64,000 nucleotides of DNA from Paraburkholderia atlantica (GTDB lineage Bacteria > Pseudomonadota > Gammaproteobacteria > Burkholderiales > Burkholderiaceae): assembly GCF_009362785.1 (NCBI RefSeq), contig NZ_WHNQ01000004.1, positions 248,001 through 312,000 of the forward strand, written 5' to 3'. The translations under genes were made by a program, and so were the position numbers. Positions 42,484 to 51,017 of the stretch are shown in pieces. Every line of letters starts with the position of its first letter. Positions within the stretch are counted from its first letter, which is position 1. Below the pieces are notes generated by a model. It made no database searches. It saw only the letters and a list, made by a program, of their open reading frames with translations, and was not told the DNA's origin.

Positions 42484-44730
42484 ATGAAGTTGCGGTCCGA
42501 CGATCCGAAGCTCGGCAAAATCAGCACGACACTATGCGGCGTACTGGCCGCCGGCCCCGCCCTCGCGCAGGGCACCACGGCCGCCGCGCCGCCCGAGCCC
42601 GAGGGCCAGCTCGCGCCGATTTCCGTGCAAGGCCAGTCGGACGATGGCTTCAAGACCGATCACTCCGCGTCGGTCAAATTCACCGCGCCACTCGTGGATA
42701 CGCCCAAGTCGGTCACCGTGATTCCCGAGGAGCTGATTCGCAGCACCGGCGCATCGACGCTCACCGAAGCGCTGCGCACCGTGCCCGGCATCACGTTCGG
42801 CGCCGGCGAAGGCGGCAACCCGCTTGGCGACCGGCCGTTCATTCGCGGCTACGACGCGCAGGGCAGCACGTTCGTCGACGGCATGCGCGATATCGGCGCG
42901 ACGACGCGCGAAGTGTTCAACATCGAAAGCATCGAAGTGACGAAGGGTTCGGACGGTGCGTTCGGCGGCCGTGGCGGCGCGGGCGGCAGCATCAATCTGA
43001 TCACGAAGACGCCGCATCTGGGTACGACCGCCGACGGCAGCGTCGGCCTCGGCACCGACCGCTATCGCCGCTTCACCGCCGACGGCAACTGGCAGATGGC
43101 CGACCACGCGGCGTTCCGCCTGAACGTGATGAGCCACAACAACGACGTGGCCGGCCGCGATGCGGTCAACAACGAGCGCTGGGGCATCGCGCCGTCGTTC
43201 ACGTACGGTCTCGGCACGCCGACCCGCGTGACCGCGAGCTACTACCACCTGACCACCGACGACCTGCCCGACAGCGGCATTCCGTACTTCTACACGACGA
43301 CCAACAAGCCGGCGAACGTCAGCACGATCTTCCCGGCGCCGGTGGACCGCCACAACTTTTACGGCCTGATCGACCGCGATTTCCGCAAGACGAGTTCGGA
43401 TATCGGCACCGTGCGTATCGAACACGACATCAACGGCGACCTGACGATCCGCAACACGACGCGTTACACGAAGTCGACCCAGGACTACATCTGGACCCAG
43501 CCCGACGACAGCCAGGGCAACGTCGTCAACGGCAAGGTGTGGCGCCGCGCGAATACGCGCGCGAGCAACGTGTACAGCCTCGCGAACCAGACCGAACTGT
43601 TCGGCGAGTTCAAGACTGGCTTCCTGAAGCACAGCTTCACGACCGGCATCGAGTTGTCGCGCGAAACCAGCGTCAACGATTCGTACACGGTGGCGGCCGC
43701 GACCGGCGCGATCTGCGCAACCAATGGCATTGGCGCGGCGTCGGGCTATAACTGCACGAGTCTCTGGACGCCGAATCCGAACGATCCATGGGCGGGATCG
43801 ATCAAGCAAACCAACGACCCGAGCCAGCAGCGCACCACCACTAAATCGATCTACGCGTTCGATACCATCGAGCTGACGAAGCGCTGGCAGGCCAACGTCG
43901 GCCTGCGCGTCGACGATTACTCGACCGATCTGCGCACTACCGTCGCCAACGGCGCGACGCGTGTGTCGCGCGACGACACGCTGTTCAACTACCAGTTCGG
44001 CCTCGTGTTCAAGCCGGCATCGAACGGCAGCATCTATGCGTCGATCTCGACGTCGTCGACGCCGGCTGGCGCACTGCTCGGCCAGGGCAGCGAAACGCAG
44101 TCGCTGATTCCGTCCCGCGGCGTCGGCCCGAACGCGGCGCTGTTGTCGCCGGAAAAGAACCGAAGCGTCGAAGCGGGCAGCAAGTGGAACGTGCTCGACA
44201 ACAAGCTGTCGCTGACCGGCGCGCTGTTCCAGATCGACACGACCAATGCGCGCGTCACGCTGCCGGACAACACGTACGCGATGGTCGGCAACAAGCGCGT
44301 GCAGGGGTTCGAGTTCGGCGTGGCGGGTCAGTTGACCAACAAGTGGCAGGTGTTCGGCGGCTACACGTATCTGAAGAGCGAGTTGCGCAACAACGGCAAG
44401 ACCACCTCGGATAACGGCCATCAGTTCCCGAACACGCCGAAGAACAGCATCAGCCTGTGGACCAATTACGAAGTGCTGCCGAAGTTCACGATCGGCGGCG
44501 GCGCGTTCTACATGTCGCAGGTGTATGGCGATACCGCGAATCTGCGGGCGGTGCCGTCGTACTGGCGCTTCGACGGCATGGCGACGTATCGCGTGAACAA
44601 GCACGTCGATCTGCAGCTGAACGTGCAGAACATTTTCAACCGCACCTATTACGACCAGGCGTACGCGTCGCACTACGCGTCGATCGCGCCGGGACGCTCC
44701 GCGTTCCTGACGCTCAACGCGCACTACTGA
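42484..44730 (+). CDS. fiu: TonB-dependent catecholate siderophore receptor (Fiu/PiuA type)
   Basis: A 748-residue outer-membrane receptor. A signal peptide ends near PALAQ (about residue 29). The plug domain has TPKSVTVIPEELIR, LRTVPGITFGAGEGGNPLGDRPFIRGYDA and GRGGAGGSINLITKTP. The barrel ends in an aromatic residue (LTLNAHY). The Fiu/PiuA assignment rests on the plug sequence and on the operon: a Sel1-repeat protein and PiuC follow, as around piuA in Pseudomonas. It imports ferric catecholates with TonB-ExbBD energy. The ATG at 42484 has GGGGA five bases upstream. Expression is probably repressed by Fur. Confidence 0.9.
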   Translation: MKLRSDDPKLGKISTTLCGVLAAGPALAQGTTAAAPPEPEGQLAPISVQGQSDDGFKTDHSASVKFTAPLVDTPKSVTVIPEELIRSTGASTLTEALRTVPGITFGAGEGGNPLGDRPFIRGYDAQGSTFVDGMRDIGATTREVFNIESIEVTKGSDGAFGGRGGAGGSINLITKTPHLGTTADGSVGLGTDRYRRFTADGNWQMADHAAFRLNVMSHNNDVAGRDAVNNERWGIAPSFTYGLGTPTRVTASYYHLTTDDLPDSGIPYFYTTTNKPANVSTIFPAPVDRHNFYGLIDRDFRKTSSDIGTVRIEHDINGDLTIRNTTRYTKSTQDYIWTQPDDSQGNVVNGKVWRRANTRASNVYSLANQTELFGEFKTGFLKHSFTTGIELSRETSVNDSYTVAAATGAICATNGIGAASGYNCTSLWTPNPNDPWAGSIKQTNDPSQQRTTTKSIYAFDTIELTKRWQANVGLRVDDYSTDLRTTVANGATRVSRDDTLFNYQFGLVFKPASNGSIYASISTSSTPAGALLGQGSETQSLIPSRGVGPNAALLSPEKNRSVEAGSKWNVLDNKLSLTGALFQIDTTNARVTLPDNTYAMVGNKRVQGFEFGVAGQLTNKWQVFGGYTYLKSELRNNGKTTSDNGHQFPNTPKNSISLWTNYEVLPKFTIGGGAFYMSQVYGDTANLRAVPSYWRFDGMATYRVNKHVDLQLNVQNIFNRTYYDQAYASHYASIAPGRSAFLTLNAHY

Positions 44731-45566
44731 TGCCGCGCGCGCTGAACGAGGTCTCGGTGCGGGCGCTCGCGAGCGTGTCGCGCGATGAATTCGCCGCGAT
44801 CCTCGCGGGGCCACCCGAGCGTGCCGCCGCGTGGGTCGCGGCGGCCGCGCGCAACGGCATCGTCGAGGCGCAGGCCGTGTACGGTCAGTACCTGCTCGAC
44901 GGTCACGGCGTCGAGCGCGACGTCGACGAAGCGTTCGTCTGGTTCCGGCACGCGGCGCGGCGCGATCATCCGATGGCGATGAACATGCTCGGCCGCTGCT
45001 ACGAGCATGGCTGGGGCACGGCCGCGTGCGCGCCGGTCGCCGTGTACTGGTATCGGCTCGCGGCGCAAGCCGGGCTCGACTGGGGCATGTACAACTATGC
45101 GTCGGCGTTGGCGCTCGGTCATGGCATCGAATGCGATCGCGCGCAGGCATTGCAGTGGTTCTTGCGTGCGGCCGAACTCGGGCACGCGAAGTCGCTGAAC
45201 TTCGTCGGCAGCTTTTACGAGGATGGCTGGAGCGTCGATGCGGATGCGGAGATCGCGCTGGACTTCTATCGACGCGCCGCGCAAGGCGGCGATTTTCGCG
45301 GGCAGTTCAACTACGCACGGTTGCTTGCGGAGCGTGGCGAAATCGCCGCAGCACTGCAATGGTTGCAACGTGTGCCGCGCACCGCGACTGGCGCGTTCGT
45401 CGCGAAGATGCGCGCATGGCTGGCCGCTTCGCCCGTTAGCGCGTTTCGCGCGCTCGAACGCAGCCTTGACGCAAACGCCAATGCGAATGCCAATGCGAAT
45501 GCGAGCCTCAACATGAACACACAAATCAGCGCCACGCCAAACCTGACTCAGGAGTCGCGCACATGA
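44730..45566 (+). CDS. Sel1-repeat (TPR-like) protein of the piu operon
   Basis: A 278-residue soluble protein with five or so Sel1 repeats of about 36 residues ([47 protein letters not shown]..., [17 protein letters not shown]..., [13 protein letters not shown]...). No signal peptide. The C-terminus has a run of Asn-Ala dipeptides encoded by hexamer repeats, then an unstructured end. Its ATG shares one base with the receptor stop and its end overlaps piuC by four bases, so it is part of the iron operon. Comparable Sel1 genes accompany piuC elsewhere; the role is probably protein-protein interaction. Confidence 0.85.
   Translation: MPRALNEVSVRALASVSRDEFAAILAGPPERAAAWVAAAARNGIVEAQAVYGQYLLDGHGVERDVDEAFVWFRHAARRDHPMAMNMLGRCYEHGWGTAACAPVAVYWYRLAAQAGLDWGMYNYASALALGHGIECDRAQALQWFLRAAELGHAKSLNFVGSFYEDGWSVDADAEIALDFYRRAAQGGDFRGQFNYARLLAERGEIAAALQWLQRVPRTATGAFVAKMRAWLAASPVSAFRALERSLDANANANANANASLNMNTQISATPNLTQESRT
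45474..45503 (+). repeat. Five in-frame hexamers encoding (Asn-Ala)5
   Basis: AACGCC, AATGCG, AATGCC, AATGCG, AATGCG in direct tandem near the 3' end of the Sel1 gene. The 6-bp unit keeps frame, so slippage would change tail length rather than switch the gene off. Confidence 0.8.
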
Positions 45567-46246
45567 TGCTGCATTTGCCAGCCGTACTCACCAAACAGCA
45601 GGTCGCGCAATGCCGCGAAATGCTCGACGCGGCGCAATGGATCGACGGCAATGCGACTTCCGGCCAGCAATCGGCGCAAGCCAAGCGCAACCAGCAGCTG
45701 CCCGAAGGCTCGCCCGCCGCGCGTGCGATCGGCGATGCGATCCAGGACGCGCTCGGCCGCAACGCGCGCTTCTTTTCCGCCGCGCTGCCGCTGAAAGTCT
45801 TCCCGCCGCTCTTCAATCGTTATACCGGCGGCGACGGTTTCGGCACACACGTCGACAATGCGATCCGCCAGCTACGCGGCACGGACTTCCGCATCCGCAG
45901 CGACCTGTCGGCGACGCTGTTCCTCGCCGAACCCGACACCTACGACGGCGGCGAGCTTTGCATCGAGGACACCTACGGCGTGCATCGCGCGAAACTGCCG
46001 GCCGGCGACATGGTGCTCTACCCCGCTTCGAGTCTGCATCACGTGAGCCCGGTCACGCGCGGCGTGCGCGTCGCGTCGTTCTTCTGGATTCAGAGCATGG
46101 TGCGCGACGACGGCCAGCGCGCGACACTGTTCCAGCTCGACAACGACGTGCAGACGCTCGCGGCCGAACGAGGCTCGACCGACGCGACCGTCGTGAGCCT
46201 CACCGGCATCTATCACAATCTGCTGCGTCGCTGGGCCGACGCCTGA
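45563..46246 (+). CDS. piuC: Fe(II)/2-oxoglutarate-dependent dioxygenase PiuC
   Basis: A 227-residue PKHD-type hydroxylase (PiuC/YbiX). The iron facial triad can be seen as His96-x-Asp98 in [11 protein letters not shown] and His159 in [13 protein letters not shown]; Arg169 (GVRVAS) would bind 2-oxoglutarate. Length is typical (about 225). It is linked genetically to Fiu/PiuA receptors and is thought to modify a siderophore or receptor-related substrate; the exact target is not established to my knowledge. It overlaps the Sel1 gene by four bases and is followed by a strong terminator. Confidence 0.92.
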   Translation: MMLHLPAVLTKQQVAQCREMLDAAQWIDGNATSGQQSAQAKRNQQLPEGSPAARAIGDAIQDALGRNARFFSAALPLKVFPPLFNRYTGGDGFGTHVDNAIRQLRGTDFRIRSDLSATLFLAEPDTYDGGELCIEDTYGVHRAKLPAGDMVLYPASSLHHVSPVTRGVRVASFFWIQSMVRDDGQRATLFQLDNDVQTLAAERGSTDATVVSLTGIYHNLLRRWADA

Positions 46247-46277
46247 TCGGCGCCAGGCCAGCAGCCGTCGATGCAAT

Positions 46278-46315
46278 AAAAAACGCCGCGGGCCAACAGC
46301 CCCGCGGCGTTTTTC
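46278..46315. terminator. Bidirectional rho-independent terminator
   Basis: AAAAAACGCCGCGGG, a short loop, and CCCGCGGCGTTTTT: a perfect GC stem flanked by A- and T-tracts, placed between the convergent piuC and symporter genes and able to end both. Confidence 0.93.
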
Positions 46316-46336
46316 ATCGAGCCGGAGAAACCTCGA

Positions 46337-47818
46337 TCAGGCCGTCACGGCAGCCCGACGCGGTGACACTGCCGACACGACGAAGCTCACGACGATGTTC
46401 GCGACCAGCGCGATCAGGCCGATATACAGCGGATAGTTCTCGTGGCCGAAATGCAGGCCATACACCGGCTTGAGCCCTTGCGAAATCGCGAGGCCGGTGC
46501 CGAGCACGATACCGACGAGCCAGCCGAGGAACAGACCCGGCGTGTTCAGACGGCGCGTGTACAGCGTGAACACGATGGCCGGGAAAATCTGCAGAATCCA
46601 CACACCGCCGAGCAGTTGCAGGTCGATCGCGTACTGCGTCGGCAGGAACACGATGAACAGCAGCGCGCCGAACTTGACGACCAGCGAGACGATCTTCGCA
46701 TTGGCCGCTTCCGCTTGAGGCGAGAGGTTCGGCGACACCAGCGGACGCCACAGATTACGCGTGAACAGATTCGCCGCGCCGATCGACATGATCGCGGCCG
46801 GCACCAGCGCGCTGATCGCAATCGCAGCGGCCGCGAAGCCGACGAACCACGACGGGAACAGCGTACCGAACAGCGTCGGCACCACGTCGCTTGCCGACTT
46901 CACGTTCACGCCCGCGGCGATCGCCATATAGCCGAGCAGCGCGATCAGGCCGAGCAGCACCGTGTAGGCAGGCAGGAAGATCGCGTTCTTGCGAACCGTC
47001 TTTGCCGACGACGACGACAGCACCGCCGTCATCGTATGCGGATACATGAACGCAGCGAGCGCCGAGCCGAGCGCGAGCGATGCGAACGCGGTGTACTGGT
47101 TCGGCTTCAGCAGAATGCCGGTCGCGCCGCCCTTCGCCTGGAAGTGCGCATCGGCCAGTTCGAACACGTGCCCATAGCCGCCGAGCTTCACCGGAATCAG
47201 CCATACCGCCGCGATCACGACGATATAGATCATGATGTCCTTGACGAACGCGATCATCGCCGGCGCGCGCAGGCCGCTCGCATACGTATAGAGCGCGAGG
47301 ATCACGAACGCGACGATCAACGGCAATTCGCCGCTGACTCCTAGCCCCTTGATCACGACCTGCATGCCGACCAGCTGCAGCGCGATATACGGCATCGTCG
47401 CAACGATGCCCGTCAGCGCGATCGCTGCCGGGAACCACTTGCCGCCGTATTCGCCGTGCACGTAGTCGGCCGCGGTGATGTGGTTCTTCGCGTGCGCAAC
47501 CCTCCACAGCTTCGGCATCACCGCGAACACGAACGGATAAACGATGATCGTGTACGGCAGCGCGAAGAAGCCATACGCGCCCACCGAAAAAACGAGCGCG
47601 GGCACTGCGATCACCGTATAAGCGGTGTAGAAATCGCCGCCGACCAGGAACCACGAAATGACCGTGCCGAACTGCCGGCCGCCGAGGCCCCACTCGTGCA
47701 ACTGCGTCAGATCGCCACGCTTCCAGCGCGCCGCGAAAAAGCCGATTACCGTGACGAGCACGAAGAACGCGATGAAGACCGTCATCGCAACCGGGTTCAC
47801 AGGATTGATATCACTCAT
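46337..47818 (-). CDS. mctP: Sodium:solute symporter, MctP-type monocarboxylate/amino-acid transporter
   Basis: A 493-residue SSS-family inner-membrane symporter with about 13 helices; that length equals rhizobial MctP. Recognisable are WGLGGRQFGTVISWFLVGGDFYTAYT in the first helices, TAADYVHGEYGGKW, and the Na+-site helix region YTYASGLRAPAMIAFVKD. MctP carries lactate, pyruvate, propionate and alanine. It is preceded by a 65-residue DUF3311 protein with a 4-base overlap, and the operon is divergent from a histidine kinase and response regulator that match MctS/MctR by position and domain content. The ATG at 47818 is the DUF3311-coupled start. Confidence 0.88.
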   Translation of the reverse strand: MSDINPVNPVAMTVFIAFFVLVTVIGFFAARWKRGDLTQLHEWGLGGRQFGTVISWFLVGGDFYTAYTVIAVPALVFSVGAYGFFALPYTIIVYPFVFAVMPKLWRVAHAKNHITAADYVHGEYGGKWFPAAIALTGIVATMPYIALQLVGMQVVIKGLGVSGELPLIVAFVILALYTYASGLRAPAMIAFVKDIMIYIVVIAAVWLIPVKLGGYGHVFELADAHFQAKGGATGILLKPNQYTAFASLALGSALAAFMYPHTMTAVLSSSSAKTVRKNAIFLPAYTVLLGLIALLGYMAIAAGVNVKSASDVVPTLFGTLFPSWFVGFAAAAIAISALVPAAIMSIGAANLFTRNLWRPLVSPNLSPQAEAANAKIVSLVVKFGALLFIVFLPTQYAIDLQLLGGVWILQIFPAIVFTLYTRRLNTPGLFLGWLVGIVLGTGLAISQGLKPVYGLHFGHENYPLYIGLIALVANIVVSFVVSAVSPRRAAVTA

Positions 47819-48012
47819 TTGAGACCTCGATACACGATGTAAATCAGCAGCGAGGTCAACGGCACCCACAGAAACTGATACCAGTAGAAGAACGGAAAGC
47901 CTGCGAGCGACGGATGCGTGTCGTTATAGAACGGCAGCCACAGCAGCGCGATATAAGGGATCAGCAAAATGAGCCAGAGCCATGAACGGCCGGCCGGCGG
48001 GGAGGTCTCCAC
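47815..48012 (-). CDS. DUF3311 small membrane protein
   Basis: A 65-residue protein with two membrane helices (WLWLILLIPYIALLWLPFY and FFYWYQFLWVPLTSLLIYIVY), the standard DUF3311 layout. Such proteins precede SSS symporters in many proteobacteria and probably assist or form a subunit of the transporter. I set the start at GTG 48012 because GGAG stands six bases upstream; a longer frame reaching 48162 is not conserved-looking. It overlaps mctP by four bases. Confidence 0.82.
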   Translation of the reverse strand: METSPPAGRSWLWLILLIPYIALLWLPFYNDTHPSLAGFPFFYWYQFLWVPLTSLLIYIVYRGLK

Positions 48013-48163
48013 GAACGTCTCCTTGAGTATTATCGACAGCACGCGCGATGGCGCGTGCGGGGAAATCGGGAACGCCGCACACTCCCCCGCCAGGCATGGC
48101 TCAGCGCGGGATGCGACGGGCATGTAGTATTCGCCTTCGCGCGTTTCCTTACAAGCGCGCAAC

Positions 48164-48192
48164 TACGTAAGCCGTCTACGTAATAATACGTA
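48164..48192. promoter_or_regulatory. Three TACGTA half-palindromes, probable response-regulator sites
   Basis: TACGTA at 48164-48169, 48177-48182 and 48187-48192 (centre spacing 13 and 10 bp), all in the control region between DUF3311-mctP (-) and mctS (+). Short symmetric sites of this kind suit a NarL/LuxR-type regulator such as the MctR encoded two genes away. Confidence 0.6.
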
Positions 48193-48217
48193 GCCCGTTG
48201 ACTGGCTTTTTTCAACG

Positions 48218-49633
48218 ATGAAACTCAAAGCAAAGATTGTGCTGCTGGCGATCGTGCCCTTTCTGGCCGCGATCGCCAGCATCGAGACCGGCGTGCGCCG
48301 CGAAGCGACGGCGCTCGCCGAGCGCCAGCACGCGACCACCCAGGCCGCCTACATGGCCAGCAAGGAGGTCGAGCTCAAGCACTACGTCGAGCTCGCGACC
48401 ACCGCGGTCGCGCCGCTCTACGAAGCCGGCGGCGACAACGCCCGCGACGACGCGCTGCTGCGCACGCGCGCGCTCGCGGTGCTGGAAAAGATGAATTTCG
48501 GCGAGGACGGCTACTTTTTCGTGTACGACCTGCACGGCCGCACGCTGATGCATCCGCGCGAGCCGGATCTGGTGGGCCGGGACCTGTGGTCGTTGCGCGA
48601 CAGCCACGGCGCGCCGACGATCCAGCAGCTGCTCGCCGCGGCCGCGCGCGGCGGCGGCTACGTGCGCTATCTGTGGCATCGGCCGTCGACCGGCAAAGAA
48701 GAGTCGAAACTCGGCTACGTGGTGCCGCTCGAACGCTGGGGCTGGATGCTCGGCACCGGCATTTATCTCGACGACGTCGACGCGGCGCTCGCGCATATCG
48801 ACGCCGAGGCCGCGGCCAATATCGCTCGCACGATGAAGTGGATCGACGCGATCGCGGTGGCCGGCCTTGCGGTCATCGCGCTGTGCGCGCTGGTGCTGAA
48901 CGTCACCGAATATCGCAGCGCCGACGCGAAGCTGAAGCGGCTCGCGCAGCAGGTCGTCGAGTCGCAGGAAAACGAGCGCGCGCGCCTGTCGCGCGAACTG
49001 CACGACGGCATCAGCCAGATGATGGTGTCCGTGAAGCTGCTGCTCGAATCGGCGCTCGCGCGGCTTGAACGCGGCGACGCGCGCGTGCCCGCCGCCGAGG
49101 CCGCGTTGTCCACCGGACTCACGCGGCTCGGCGATACGCTGCGCGAAGTCCGGCGCATTTCTCATGCGCTGCGTCCGTCGATGCTCGACGATCTTGGCGT
49201 TGCCGCCGCGATCGAACAGCTGACGCGCGAACTCGGCGACGAGTCCGGTATCGCGATCGGCTTCACGCAGATCGCGCACACGCATGCGGCCACGCTGCCC
49301 GATACGGTCAACACGGTGCTATTTCGCATCGCCCAGGAAGCGCTGACCAACATCGTGCGGCATGCGCAGGCGTCGAGCGCGGCGCTTGCGCTCGAAGTGT
49401 CGCGCGATGCGGTCGCGCTGACGATCTCCGACAACGGCCGCGGCTTCGACGTGGCCGACGCATTCGTCGGCGGACTCGAAGGCGTCGGCCTGCGCAACAT
49501 GCGCGAACGGCTCGAAGCGCTCGGCGGCACGCTGTCGCTGAATTCGCAGCCGGGACACACCGTCGTTACCGCGCGCGTGCCGCTGCCAACGACGCACGCC
49601 ACGGTGCCGCCCCTGCAGGAACTCTCATCATGA
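48218..49633 (+). CDS. mctS: Sensor histidine kinase, MctS-like
   Basis: A 471-residue membrane histidine kinase. One N-terminal helix (about 6-22) and another near 208-229 enclose a periplasmic single-Cache sensor domain (residues about 30-200, with NFGEDGYFFVYDLHGRTLMHP typical of sCache_2). Then comes a HisKA_3 dimerisation domain with the phospho-acceptor His262 in RLSRELHDGISQ, and a HATPase domain (EALTNIVRHAQ, ISDNGRGFDV, GLRNMRERLEALGG). Such Cache domains bind small carboxylates, matching the divergent mctP. It overlaps the response regulator by four bases. Confidence 0.9.
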   Translation: MKLKAKIVLLAIVPFLAAIASIETGVRREATALAERQHATTQAAYMASKEVELKHYVELATTAVAPLYEAGGDNARDDALLRTRALAVLEKMNFGEDGYFFVYDLHGRTLMHPREPDLVGRDLWSLRDSHGAPTIQQLLAAAARGGGYVRYLWHRPSTGKEESKLGYVVPLERWGWMLGTGIYLDDVDAALAHIDAEAAANIARTMKWIDAIAVAGLAVIALCALVLNVTEYRSADAKLKRLAQQVVESQENERARLSRELHDGISQMMVSVKLLLESALARLERGDARVPAAEAALSTGLTRLGDTLREVRRISHALRPSMLDDLGVAAAIEQLTRELGDESGIAIGFTQIAHTHAATLPDTVNTVLFRIAQEALTNIVRHAQASSAALALEVSRDAVALTISDNGRGFDVADAFVGGLEGVGLRNMRERLEALGGTLSLNSQPGHTVVTARVPLPTTHATVPPLQELSS

Positions 49634-50283
49634 ACGACACGACCTCTCCTTCGATCGCGCGTCTGCTGCTCGTCGACGATCATCCGCTCGTGCGCGACGG
49701 TCTGCGCGCACGTCTCGAAGCGGTGCGCCACTTCGAAGTGGTCGGCGAAGCGGGCGACGCGCAGCAAGCGCTCGCGCTGGCCGAACGACAGGCGCCGCAT
49801 CTGGCGCTGATGGATGTCGGCATGAAAAGCGGCATGAACGGCATTGCGTTGGCAGGCCTTTTTCACGAGCGCTTTCCGGCGATTCGCGTGCTGATGCTGT
49901 CGATGCACGACAACCTCGAATATGTGACTCAGGCGGTGCGCGCGGGTGCCAGCGGTTACGTGCTGAAGGATTCGCCGGCGCTCGAAATCATTCAGGCGAT
50001 CGGCGCGGTACTCGACGGCAAGACGTTCTTCAGCGCGGAGATCAGTGCCCGGTTGATCCAGGCGTCGGCGACGCAATCGCCGGTCGAACGTTTGACCCCG
50101 CGCGAGCGCGACATTCTCGATGCGCTTGCCGAGGGACTGTCGAGCAAGCAGATCGCGCAGCGCAACGATCTGTCGGTGCGAACCGTGGAGACACATAGGC
50201 TGAATCTGAAGCGCAAGCTCGATATCGAAGGACAGGCCGAGTTGATCAAGTTCGCGGTCGAGAATCGGCGCAACAAGCGTTGA
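49630..50283 (+). CDS. mctR: NarL/LuxR-family response regulator, MctR-like
   Basis: A 217-residue regulator. The receiver has Asp16/Asp17 (VDDHP), phospho-acceptor Asp62 (LALMDVGM), Ser in MLSMHD and Lys in YVLKDS. The C-terminal LuxR-type helix-turn-helix is LTPRERDILDALAEGLSSKQIAQRNDLSVRTVETHRLNLKRKL. It is co-transcribed with the kinase. By analogy with rhizobial MctSR it should activate the divergent symporter operon in response to monocarboxylates or alanine, probably through the TACGTA sites. That is inference from arrangement. Confidence 0.9.
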   Translation: MNDTTSPSIARLLLVDDHPLVRDGLRARLEAVRHFEVVGEAGDAQQALALAERQAPHLALMDVGMKSGMNGIALAGLFHERFPAIRVLMLSMHDNLEYVTQAVRAGASGYVLKDSPALEIIQAIGAVLDGKTFFSAEISARLIQASATQSPVERLTPRERDILDALAEGLSSKQIAQRNDLSVRTVETHRLNLKRKLDIEGQAELIKFAVENRRNKR

Positions 50284-50333
50284 GGTTCGCGGGCGCGCGA
50301 TAATGGGCGGTCCACACCTGGAGCGACTACAGC

Positions 50334-50876
50334 ATGAAACGCGTGTTCGAACTGAGTCTCGCCAGCCTGATGCTTTGCGTGGCCGCGGCTCGCGTTTATG
50401 GCGAACCCGCGCGCGTCAATCGCGGCCACGATCCATTTCTGCCGATCTCCAAAGCTGTCGCCGATTGCCCGACGCCGCTTGGCCCATTCGAAACCGAAAA
50501 GGAATGGCTCGACGATAGCCATTACCGGATCGAACGCGGCAATAGCTGCTGGATAGAAGGCCGTTGCCGTTTGCCGAACGCGTATCTGTACGACGCGGAA
50601 ATCGCCGACAGTGTGCAACGGCGTCTCGCGAATCTGAACGTCGCGACGCACTGGCGCGAGCAATCCACGCTATGGCTCACGCTGCAACGCCGCTTTATCT
50701 ACGTCGAAGGCTGCGTCGCGCCGGGCTTCGACAAGAAGACCTTCCTCACCGAACTGGCCAAGACAGCGGACGTCGAGCGCGTGATCGACAACACGATTAC
50801 CGATCCTCACGCCACGCAGTTGCCGTACCGCACGCAGGCAGACCCGGATAAGTCCGTGCTCAATCCGGGCAATTAG
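50334..50876 (+). CDS. Exported BON-like domain protein
   Basis: A 180-residue protein with a Sec signal peptide (MKRVFELSLASLMLCVAAARVYG). The C-terminal half (IADSVQRRLANLNVATHWREQSTLWLTLQRRFIYVEGCVA ... LAKTADVERVIDNTI) has the alternating alpha/beta pattern of a BON domain, thought to bind phospholipid or stabilise the envelope. There are four cysteines in the mature part (about residues 45, 72, 77 and 127) that may form disulfides. Stand-alone on the plus strand, about 50 bp after mctR with no terminator seen between them. Confidence 0.7.
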   Translation: MKRVFELSLASLMLCVAAARVYGEPARVNRGHDPFLPISKAVADCPTPLGPFETEKEWLDDSHYRIERGNSCWIEGRCRLPNAYLYDAEIADSVQRRLANLNVATHWREQSTLWLTLQRRFIYVEGCVAPGFDKKTFLTELAKTADVERVIDNTITDPHATQLPYRTQADPDKSVLNPGN

Positions 50877-51017
50877 CGCGGCAACTGGCGATGTTCGCCC
50901 CTGGCATCTACTGTCTGCTATATCGGCAAACGTCGATAGCAACGCAGAAATCGTTCGTTGGGCCCTTATAACGTCATTGCTAACATCGGCGGCCCTATCC
51001 TACGGTCCGCAATAACA

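Noticed and set aside
44457..44729. N-terminal extension of the Sel1-repeat protein into the receptor gene
   Set aside because: The extension overlaps the highly conserved receptor barrel in another frame. The ATG at 44730 overlaps the receptor stop and starts the recognisable protein.
45474..45503. Phase-variable on/off switch
   Set aside because: The unit is six bases, so slippage keeps the reading frame and cannot switch the gene off.
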